Shown in pieces: positions 5,715 through 11,792 of a stretch of DNA of 11,792 nt; the first letter of the stretch is position 1; the number at the start of each line of letters is the position of its first letter. The DNA comes from RGIG3077 sp964490175 (GTDB lineage Bacteria > Bacillota > Clostridia > Oscillospirales > Ruminococcaceae). The stretch spans positions 1-11,792 of the forward strand of contig CAZBAI010000037.1 in NCBI GenBank assembly GCA_964490175.1. Direction: 5' to 3'. Position numbers and translations under genes: made by a program. The notes beneath the pieces were generated by a model that worked only from the letters and a program-made list of their open reading frames with translations, ran no database searches and had not been told where the DNA came from.

Positions 5715-5752
5715 AATGTTTGCGGTTTATTATCGCTTTATTGAGGTATTTT

Positions 5753-6199
5753 ATGAATATCAACGTTAAACAGCTTTTCAATATTATCGGCGAAAGGAAA
5801 GAATTTGAATTTCAAATCCCTCTTTCCGAACTTGGCTTTCTCAAGGGCTTTAAATTCGCATCGCCGATTGATATATGCGGATTTCTATTCAATCGTGCAG
5901 GGATTGTTTCGTTGAAATTCACCGTACGATTCACACTCACAGTCGTATGCGACAGATGCCTTGACGAGCTTGACCGTGATTATTCTTATGAGTTTGAGCA
6001 TACGGTAGTCCGTTCGCTTGAAAGTGACAATGATGAATACATTGTTGCCGAGAATGATTCTGTCGATATAGCGGAAGTTGCCCTTTCGGACTTACTTTTG
6101 CAATTGCCGAGCAAAATGCTTTGCAAGGAAGATTGCCTTGGGCTTTGCACAAATTGTGGCTGCAATCTTAATCATTCGCAATGTGAATGCGGCGAATAA
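5753..6199 (+). CDS. DUF177 / YceD-family protein
   Basis: A 148-residue member of the YceD/DUF177 family, found upstream of rpmF across bacteria. In plants and E. coli the family has been linked to 23S rRNA accumulation. Hallmarks are the CDRC motif in the middle of the chain and a Cys-rich C-terminus (CKEDC, CTNCGC, CEC) that probably binds zinc. The ATG at 5753 has TGAGG 6 nt upstream. Longer in-frame versions would start at or before the transcription start. It is the first gene of a two-gene operon and ends 41 nt before rpmF. The molecular activity is not known, but ribosome biogenesis is the likely area. Confidence 0.93.
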   Translation: MNINVKQLFNIIGERKEFEFQIPLSELGFLKGFKFASPIDICGFLFNRAGIVSLKFTVRFTLTVVCDRCLDELDRDYSYEFEHTVVRSLESDNDEYIVAENDSVDIAEVALSDLLLQLPSKMLCKEDCLGLCTNCGCNLNHSQCECGE

Positions 6200-6240
6200 T
6201 GCTGACTTTTTATTGTTAAAATTTAAAGGAGGTGCGCAAA

Positions 6241-6423
6241 ATGGCAGTACCAAAGAATAAGGTTTCCAAAGCAAGAAGAGATAAAAGACGTTCCAACGTG
6301 TGGAAGCTTGACGCTCCTGCTTTCTCAAAGTGCACAAACTGCGGCGAGCTTACAGCACCGCACAAGGTATGCAACGTCTGCGGCTACTATAAGGGCGTAG
6401 AGGTTAAAAAGATGGACGACTGA
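6241..6423 (+). CDS. rpmF: Ribosomal protein L32 (bL32), zinc-ribbon form
   Basis: A 60-residue component of the large ribosomal subunit. The start MAVPKNKVSKARRDKRRS is diagnostic. The zinc ribbon is complete: CTNC (31-34) and CNVC (44-47), so this is the zinc-binding rather than the zinc-free paralogue. The ATG at 6241 is preceded by AAAGGAGGTG, a near-perfect ribosome site. Three residues added by an upstream start would precede the conserved MAVP and are not credible. It is transcribed with the DUF177 gene and followed by a terminator. Confidence 0.98.
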   Translation: MAVPKNKVSKARRDKRRSNVWKLDAPAFSKCTNCGELTAPHKVCNVCGYYKGVEVKKMDD

Positions 6424-6449
6424 TTGTCGTTTTTAATCTGATTCGTTTG

Positions 6450-6501
6450 AAACGGGAAGACAGAAGGCAGAAATAATCTGTCTTGTGTTTTCCCGTTTTT
6501 T
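6450..6501 (+). terminator. Rho-independent terminator after rpmF
   Basis: The left arm AACGGGAAGACAGA (6451-6464) pairs with TCTGTCTT (6477-6484) and then, past a 5-nt bulge, TTCCCGTT (6490-6497). Six T end at 6501. The next gene starts 29 nt later without a clear promoter of its own, so partial read-through may feed it. Confidence 0.8.
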
Positions 6502-6530
6502 ACAAGCACAAAAATTTTTTGAGGTATAAA

Positions 6531-7829
6531 GTGGCAATCATCACAAATGTTATAAAAAAATCGCCTGCTCACAAGGCGCATATCAAAAGCGGCGATGAGC
6601 TTGTTGCAATAAACGGCAACAAAATCGGCGATGTGCTCGATTATATGTTCTACGCCGCCGAAACCTCCCTTGTTTTGACATTAAAACGCCATTCAAAATC
6701 GTTTGAAAAGAAAATCAAAAAGGGCGAATATGAAGATTTGGGGCTTGAATTTGAAACCTTTTTGATGGATAAAAAGCAAACTTGCTGCAACAAATGCATT
6801 TTCTGCTTTATTGACCAAATGCCACCCGGAATGCGTGAAACGCTGTATTTTAAAGATGATGATTCACGCCTTTCCTTTCTGCACGGAAACTACGTCACGC
6901 TGACAAATTTGAGCGATGACGATATCGACAGAATAATCAAAATGAAACTGCCGCTTAACATTTCCGTACACACGACCAATCCCGAGCTTCGCTGCAAAAT
7001 GATGAACAACCGATTTGCCGGCGATAAACTGAAATATTTAAAAAAACTTAGCGATAACAATATCAAGATGAATTGCCAAATCGTGCTTTGCCCCAAATAT
7101 AATGACGGCGATGAGCTTGACAGAACGCTTTCGGATTTGTGCGACCTAATGCCGAATATCGACAGCATTGCAGTTGTGCCGTTAGGTATGACAAAATACA
7201 GAAACAATTTGACCCCGCTTACCCCCGTTGACAAGCTCTGCGCCGCAGACACTATTGAAAGAATAGAAAAACACCAGCGCAAAATGCTTGAAAAATATGG
7301 CACTCGGCTGATTTTCGCCGCTGATGAATTTTATATCACGGCACAAAAAGATTTGCCAAGCGCCGATGCTTACGAGGGTTTTCCTCAATATGAAAACGGC
7401 GTCGGTATGCTTGCGTCGCTCATAAGCGAATTTGACGACGCCTTAAACGAATGTGACCAAAACAAAATCAGCACCTCAAAAAAAGCAATCGCCACGGGCG
7501 TTGCCGCATTTGATACGATAGATATGCTCATCAAAAGGGCAAAGCGGCGATTTCCCGAGCTTGATTGCGAAGTTTATAAAATCACAAATCAATTTTTCGG
7601 CGAAAGTATAACCGTTACCGGGTTGCTGACCGCAAGCGACATTATAAATCAGCTTAAAGGCAAGCTTGAAAGCGGCACGACGCTTTTGCTTTCGGCTTCG
7701 ATGTTTAAAGAAAAAAGCGAAACTTTTTTAGATGATTTGACATCGGATGATGTGCAAAAGGCTCTCGGAGTTAAAATCAATATCACGGAAAACGACGGCT
7801 TTGCCCTGTTGCAGGCTGTTTTATCATAA
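6531..7829 (+). CDS. Radical SAM protein with PDZ and DUF512 domains
   Basis: A 432-residue protein. Residues 1 to about 60 are a PDZ-like domain (KSGDELVAINGNKI). They are followed by a radical SAM iron-sulphur site C85-x3-C89-x2-C92 (CCNKCIFC, then FIDQMPPGM), a core with the family pattern DDDSRLSFLHGNYVTLTNL split around 115-133, and a C-terminal DUF512 region. The family is described as putative FeS oxidoreductases and lies next to der in many Clostridia. Its substrate is unknown. The GTG at 6531 fits: TGAGGT lies about 5 nt upstream and the PDZ domain starts at once. An upstream ATG would start inside the rpmF terminator. It ends 23 nt before der, in the same operon. A role in ribosome or RNA modification is only suggested by that neighbour. 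Confidence 0.9.
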   Translation: MAIITNVIKKSPAHKAHIKSGDELVAINGNKIGDVLDYMFYAAETSLVLTLKRHSKSFEKKIKKGEYEDLGLEFETFLMDKKQTCCNKCIFCFIDQMPPGMRETLYFKDDDSRLSFLHGNYVTLTNLSDDDIDRIIKMKLPLNISVHTTNPELRCKMMNNRFAGDKLKYLKKLSDNNIKMNCQIVLCPKYNDGDELDRTLSDLCDLMPNIDSIAVVPLGMTKYRNNLTPLTPVDKLCAADTIERIEKHQRKMLEKYGTRLIFAADEFYITAQKDLPSADAYEGFPQYENGVGMLASLISEFDDALNECDQNKISTSKKAIATGVAAFDTIDMLIKRAKRRFPELDCEVYKITNQFFGESITVTGLLTASDIINQLKGKLESGTTLLLSASMFKEKSETFLDDLTSDDVQKALGVKINITENDGFALLQAVLS

Positions 7830-7852
7830 TTATTTGAGAAACGGAGATTATT

Positions 7853-9175
7853 ATGGCTTTACCATTAGTGGCGGTTGTCGGACGTCCGAACGTCGGCAAA
7901 TCAACGCTTTTCAACAAATTGACCGGAAAGCGCATTTCAATTGTCGATGATACACCGGGCGTGACCAGAGATCGCATATATTCAAAATGCGAATGGCGTG
8001 CAAGAGAATTTATGCTTGTTGATACGGGCGGCATTGAACCTAACAGCGATGATATCATTCTTTCGCAAATGCGCAGGCAGGCTCAGCTCGCAATTGAACA
8101 CGCCGACGTTATTATTCTTGTTGCGGATATAAGGTGCGGCGTTACCGCAAACGATACCGACGTTGCGAATATGCTTTTGAAAAGCGGCAAGCCTATTGTC
8201 CTTTGCGTAAATAAATGCGATGCGTTAGGCCCTGCGCCGATGGAACTTTATGAATTTTATAATTTAGGAGTCGGCGACCCCATGCCGGTTTCTGCCGAGC
8301 ACGGTCACGGCACGGGCGATTTGCTTGATGCGGTGTTTGATTTGTTGCCGGAATCTGTTACAGAAGAATATGACGAAGATTATATAAAAGTCGCTGTCAT
8401 CGGCAAGCCGAATGTCGGCAAAAGCTCGCTTGTCAACAAGCTTTGCGGTCAGGAAAGAATGATAGTTTCCGACATTGCCGGCACTACAAGAGATTCGACG
8501 GATACAAAAATCGAGAACGAATACGGCAAATTTGTATTTATCGATACCGCAGGCCTGCGCAAGCGCAAAAAGGTCAACGAAAATATTGAGCGCTACAGCG
8601 CACTGCGCTCATATATGGCGGTAGACCGTGCCGATGTTTGCCTTATCATGATTGATGCGGAAGTCGGATTTACCGAACAGGATTCAAAAATCGCAGGATA
8701 TGCGCATGAGCAGGGCAAGGCGTGCCTTATCGCCGTAAATAAATGGGACGCAATCGAAAAAACCGATAAAACTATGGACGAGTTTACCGAAAAGCTCAAG
8801 GTCGATTTTGCCTTTATGTCCTATGCGCCGTTCATTTTCATTTCCGCAAAAACCGGACAGAGAATCGACAAAATGTTTGAAATGATTCGCCAAGTATATG
8901 AGCACAACGTTTTCAGAATCTCAACGGGCGTTTTAAACGATATTCTCGCCTATGCGACGGCAAGGGTTCAGCCCCCCTCAAACAAGGGCAAATTTCTGAA
9001 AATATACTATATGACGCAGTCATCGTCAAAGCCGCCGACATTTGTCATCTTTGTAAACAATGCCGAGCTGTTTCACTTCTCATATCAACGATACATCGAA
9101 AATCAGATAAGAGAAGCCTTTGACCTGTCGGGAACGCCGATAAAGCTCGTTATCAGAGAACGCGGCAACGACTGA
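7853..9175 (+). CDS. der: Ribosome-assembly GTPase Der (EngA)
   Basis: A 440-residue tandem GTPase needed for 50S subunit maturation. GTPase domain 1 has GRPNVGKST (10-18), TPGVTRD (34-40), DTGG (57-60) and NKCD (120-123). Domain 2 has GKPNVGKSS (184-192), TTRD (211-214), DTAG (231-234), NKWD (296-299) and SAK (331-333). An RNA-binding KH-like domain follows from about 350 to the end. All nucleotide-binding motifs are intact and the length is standard. The ATG has CGGAGA upstream. It sits between the DUF512 gene (23 nt) and plsY (26 nt), an order common in Clostridia. Confidence 0.98.
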   Translation: MALPLVAVVGRPNVGKSTLFNKLTGKRISIVDDTPGVTRDRIYSKCEWRAREFMLVDTGGIEPNSDDIILSQMRRQAQLAIEHADVIILVADIRCGVTANDTDVANMLLKSGKPIVLCVNKCDALGPAPMELYEFYNLGVGDPMPVSAEHGHGTGDLLDAVFDLLPESVTEEYDEDYIKVAVIGKPNVGKSSLVNKLCGQERMIVSDIAGTTRDSTDTKIENEYGKFVFIDTAGLRKRKKVNENIERYSALRSYMAVDRADVCLIMIDAEVGFTEQDSKIAGYAHEQGKACLIAVNKWDAIEKTDKTMDEFTEKLKVDFAFMSYAPFIFISAKTGQRIDKMFEMIRQVYEHNVFRISTGVLNDILAYATARVQPPSNKGKFLKIYYMTQSSSKPPTFVIFVNNAELFHFSYQRYIENQIREAFDLSGTPIKLVIRERGND

Positions 9176-9201
9176 ATAATCATGACTGTGTGGGAGAAAT
9201 T

Positions 9202-9879
9202 ATGACATTTACGGTAAAACTCATAATATCGCTTTTTATCAGCGCTGTTATTTCATATCTTTTAGGCGGTCTTAACAGTGCGATTATTTCTGTAAAACTT
9301 ATCGAAGGTGAGGATATTCGCAAGCACGGAAGCGGCAACGCCGGCCTTACCAACACACTGCGGTGCTTTGGCAAAGTGCCCGCAATTTGCACCCTTTTGG
9401 GCGACCTTTTAAAGGGCGTTGTCGCCGTTATAATCTCAAAATACATAATTCTCGCATTGATTTTGCCCGAGCTTGAATTTACGGCGTTTATCGGCTATTT
9501 TTCGGGCATTTTCTGTATATTGGGTCACATATTCCCGATATATTACGGATTCAAAGGCGGCAAGGGCGTGCTTGTTTCAAGCTCGATTTTGCTCGTTGTA
9601 GACCCTATTTGCTTTTGCATTATAATTCCGTTTTTTATTCTTATGGTAATACTCACAAAATATGTATCCGTATCTTCGATGACATCGGCGGCTGTATACC
9701 CCTTTCTCACATTTGTTCTGCAATATTGCGCATACGGTTGGGCGTTAAATCATGCTTTGACCGATGCGTTGCTTGTCGTTATCACCTCGATTATTTTGAT
9801 TTATATGCACAAAGAAAATATTGTGCGCCTGAAAAACGGCACGGAAAACAAATTTTCCGTAAAATCAAAAAAGAAATAA
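9202..9879 (+). CDS. plsY: Acyl-phosphate:glycerol-3-phosphate acyltransferase PlsY
   Basis: A 225-residue polytopic membrane enzyme that transfers an acyl chain from acyl-phosphate to glycerol-3-phosphate, the first acylation in phospholipid synthesis. The family motifs are present: GSGNAGLTN (43-51, usually GATN in the last four), GDLLKG (67-72), and GHIFPIYYGFKGGKGV (108-123). About seven hydrophobic stretches alternate with short loops, and the tail is lysine-rich. It is slightly longer than many homologues of about 200 residues. The ATG at 9202 has GGGAG about 5 nt upstream. A GTG at 9190 would overlap that ribosome site. gpsA, which makes its substrate, starts 17 nt downstream. Confidence 0.96.
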   Translation: MTFTVKLIISLFISAVISYLLGGLNSAIISVKLIEGEDIRKHGSGNAGLTNTLRCFGKVPAICTLLGDLLKGVVAVIISKYIILALILPELEFTAFIGYFSGIFCILGHIFPIYYGFKGGKGVLVSSSILLVVDPICFCIIIPFFILMVILTKYVSVSSMTSAAVYPFLTFVLQYCAYGWALNHALTDALLVVITSIILIYMHKENIVRLKNGTENKFSVKSKKK

Positions 9880-9896
9880 CATCGGAGGGCTAATTT

Positions 9897-10886
9897 ATGT
9901 CCAATATTTTCATTCTCGGTTCAGGCAGTTTCGGGCTTGCGATTGCAAATATAGCTTGCAGCATAGAAACCAACAACGTTACGGTGTGGTCTGCCTTTAA
10001 AGACGAAATCGACACACTCAACCAATATAGAGAACACAAGCAGAAATTGCCCGGCATTAAAATTTCGGAAAAAGTCAATTTTACTTGCGATATATCGAAG
10101 GCAAGCTGCGCAGACATTATTCTTTTCGGCATTCCCTCGTCGTTTGTGCGCTCTGTCGCAAAGCAGGTAAAGCCATATACGGACAACTGCAAGTGCATTG
10201 TAAACACAGGAAAGGGATTTGATGAATCTACGCTTGATGTTTTGAGCATAACAATCGCACGTGAAATTCCGAGCAAGCCAATCGTTGTTCTTTCCGGGCC
10301 CTCTCACGCCGAAGAGGTTGCAATCGGTATTCCCACCGCAGTTGTTGTCGCAAGCGCCGACCCAAAAGCGGCAGAGCTTGTGCAAAACACCTTTTCTGCG
10401 CCGACATTCAGGATATATACCGGCGTTGACCCCATCGGCTGTGAGCTTGGCGGTGCTTTAAAAAACATCATTGCGCTGGCTTCGGGCGTGTGTGACGGAT
10501 TGGGTTGCGGCGACAACACCCGTGCCGCTTTAATGACCAGAGGCATGAGCGAAATTTCACGCTTGGGCGTTGCAATGGGCGCAAAAAGCGAAACGTTTGC
10601 AGGGCTTACCGGTTTGGGAGATTTAATTGTCACCTGCACAAGTATGCACAGCCGAAACCGACGTGCCGGAATTTTGATAGGTCAAGGCGTTTCTCCGCAA
10701 GAGGCAATTGCCCAAATCGGAACGGTCGAAGGTTATTATTGCTGCAAAGCGGCACACAAAATCGCCGAAAAATATTCTGTTGAAATGCCTATTTCCGAAG
10801 GGCTTTACTCCGTGCTTTTTGAAAACGCAAACGCTAACGATATCATCTCAAAACTAATGGCAAGACCCAAGAAAAAAGAAAGCTAA
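9897..10886 (+). CDS. gpsA: Glycerol-3-phosphate dehydrogenase [NAD(P)+]
   Basis: A 329-residue cytoplasmic enzyme that reduces dihydroxyacetone phosphate to sn-glycerol-3-phosphate, feeding PlsY. It shows the dinucleotide motif GSGSFG (8-13), NTGKG (103-107), SGPSHAEE (133-140), the catalytic lysine K189 in GGALKN, and GLTGLGDL near HSRNRRAG. The usual Trp-Gly-Arg/His turn after strand 2 reads WSAF (31-34), so a positively charged residue often associated with NADP binding is missing. Cofactor preference may differ, although related clostridial proteins look similar from memory. The start is supported by GGAGGG 7 nt upstream. It is 17 nt from plsY. Confidence 0.97.
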   Translation: MSNIFILGSGSFGLAIANIACSIETNNVTVWSAFKDEIDTLNQYREHKQKLPGIKISEKVNFTCDISKASCADIILFGIPSSFVRSVAKQVKPYTDNCKCIVNTGKGFDESTLDVLSITIAREIPSKPIVVLSGPSHAEEVAIGIPTAVVVASADPKAAELVQNTFSAPTFRIYTGVDPIGCELGGALKNIIALASGVCDGLGCGDNTRAALMTRGMSEISRLGVAMGAKSETFAGLTGLGDLIVTCTSMHSRNRRAGILIGQGVSPQEAIAQIGTVEGYYCCKAAHKIAEKYSVEMPISEGLYSVLFENANANDIISKLMARPKKKES

Positions 10887-10922
10887 ATCCGCTTTTTTTA
10901 AATCAAAAAAGGAAACGATAAT

Positions 10923-11666
10923 ATGTTTGATGTAAAAAATAAATGGTGTTTAATAACGGGCGCAAGCCGTGGAATCGGCAAGCTTATCGCCTTGCAGATG
11001 GCACAATACGGCGCAAATTTGATTTTGCACAGCCGCAGTATTGAACACACTTTTGAACTTGAAAAACAAATCCGCACGTTCGGTGTTGAATGCTTTTGCG
11101 TTGAATGCGATTTAAATAATCTTGATAGCGTGGAAAAGATGCTGCAATTTATTGAAAAAAGCGGCGTGCAGGTTGACATTGTGTTCAACAACGCAGGCTT
11201 GCAAATCGCTTACAGAACAGATTATTACAAAACTCCTTTTTCGGATTATCTTGTAAGCTTTAACGTCAACACAATTGCGCCGATGATGATTTGCTATCAC
11301 TTTTTGCCTAAAATGATTGAAAACGGCTTTGGCAGAGTCATCAATACAACAAGCGGAATCGACGCCGAGCCCGAACAGGCAGGCTATTCGGCGGCAAAAG
11401 CGGCGTTAAACAAGGTAACTCTTGACATTGCCCGAAAACTTGACGGCACAGACGTTATACTTTCGCTCGCCGACCCCGGCTGGTGCCGAACTGATCTTGG
11501 CGGCCCTAATGCGCCGAATGCGCCCGAAAGCACAATCCCCGGCATAATAGTCGGTGCATTCGTTGATGACAAACGTTCCGGCAGGCTTTTTGCCGCACAA
11601 GACTTTAACGGACTTTCTCTTGAACAGGCGGTCGAAAAAGCGCAGAATCTGCCGCCGCTGATTTAA
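10923..11666 (+). CDS. Short-chain dehydrogenase/reductase (SDR) family oxidoreductase
   Basis: A 247-residue classical SDR with a Rossmann fold. It shows TGASRGIG (12-19), an acidic D63 in the adenine pocket, NNAG (89-92), the structural N116, catalytic S144, Y155 and K159 (YSAAK), and the DPGWCRTDLGG loop that closes over the nicotinamide. R38 after strand 2 (HSRS) favours NADP(H). The substrate cannot be read from sequence. FabG-like 3-oxoacyl reduction or sugar/alcohol oxidation are possible, and the last 40 residues are not FabG-like. The ATG at 10923 follows a modest AAAAGGA. It lies 36 nt after gpsA and is probably the last gene of the operon, although the gap leaves room for separate control. 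Confidence 0.9.
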   Translation: MFDVKNKWCLITGASRGIGKLIALQMAQYGANLILHSRSIEHTFELEKQIRTFGVECFCVECDLNNLDSVEKMLQFIEKSGVQVDIVFNNAGLQIAYRTDYYKTPFSDYLVSFNVNTIAPMMICYHFLPKMIENGFGRVINTTSGIDAEPEQAGYSAAKAALNKVTLDIARKLDGTDVILSLADPGWCRTDLGGPNAPNAPESTIPGIIVGAFVDDKRSGRLFAAQDFNGLSLEQAVEKAQNLPPLI

Positions 11667-11759
11667 ACAGACGCAAAAATCCCCCACACCGATTGCCACA
11701 GGTTGATAAGGCAGTATAGAAAACTTATTACATCTGAGGCATTGCAAAGGGAAGAAATC

Positions 11760-11791
11760 AGGCTTTGACTGTAAAAGGTCAGAGCCTTTTT
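11760..11791 (+). terminator. Rho-independent terminator at the right edge
   Basis: AGGCTTTGAC (11760-11769) pairs with GTCAGAGCCT (11778-11787) over 10 positions with one G-U wobble and an 8-nt loop. A T-run follows to 11791. It is 94 nt past the SDR stop codon and probably ends the DUF512-der-plsY-gpsA-SDR operon. It could instead belong to a short RNA starting in the gap. Confidence 0.8.
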
Positions 11792-11792
11792 C

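Noticed and set aside
9921..10385. Minus-strand open frame of 154 codons inside gpsA
   Set aside because: It is a shadow frame opposite conserved gpsA motifs. The composition is Cys/Asn-rich and not protein-like.
11406..11747. Minus-strand open frame of 113 codons overlapping the SDR gene
   Set aside because: It is opposite the catalytic YxxxK and PG regions of the SDR. Its start lies in the gene-free tail and it has no similarity that I can recognise.
1..11792. CRISPR array, transposon ends, prophage, toxin-antitoxin or tRNA genes
   Set aside because: I saw no spaced direct repeats, terminal inverted repeats with a transposase, phage-type genes or cloverleaf sequences on either strand.

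Overview
The window looks like chromosomal DNA from a low-to-moderate GC Gram-positive anaerobe of the class Clostridia (Oscillospiraceae/Ruminococcaceae-like). The basis is: strong GGAGG ribosome sites, near-perfect sigma-A promoters with 17-bp spacers, an HPr-like protein of clostridial type, the yceD-rpmF pair, and the clostridial order (DUF512 radical SAM protein)-der-plsY-gpsA. I see no phage, transposon, CRISPR or tRNA. This is mostly core genome. The unusual material lies in regulatory DNA and in two proteins that keep their fold but have lost catalytic residues.

Region 1 (1-388, no gene): leftward DNA with two tandem, nearly ideal promoters and a boxA-like leader. This is the typical start of an rRNA operon, whose 16S gene would lie just beyond the left edge. 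A terminator for the hom operon sits upstream of these promoters.

Region 2 (389-2032, minus strand): a two-gene operon of a DNA-binding-type ACT-domain protein followed by homoserine dehydrogenase. The dehydrogenase has an unusually short C-terminus, so amino-acid sensing may be done by the separate ACT protein. The operon is transcribed divergently from region 3 through a compact two-promoter region whose -35 boxes lie inside a 27-bp palindrome.

Region 3 (2181-3651, plus strand): an HPr-like protein in which the phosphorylatable His is Ser but the regulatory Ser site is kept. It is followed by a secreted S11-type (DacF/PBP5-like) D,D-carboxypeptidase homologue in which all three penicillin-binding motifs are altered. 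These two consecutive non-canonical proteins are the best candidate for something new here.

Region 4 (3702-5647): pgi, with its own promoter and a leader carrying a stem-loop, followed by a small P-loop protein of unknown function and a strong terminator.

Region 5 (5686-6501): the DUF177/YceD gene and rpmF (ribosomal protein L32), with a near-consensus promoter and a terminator.

Region 6 (6531-11666): radical SAM/PDZ DUF512 protein, ribosome-assembly GTPase Der, PlsY, GpsA and a short-chain dehydrogenase. All five are on the plus strand and closely spaced, so probably one operon. GpsA makes glycerol-3-phosphate and PlsY acylates it, which are the first steps of phospholipid synthesis. The window ends in a short gene-free stretch closed by a terminator hairpin.
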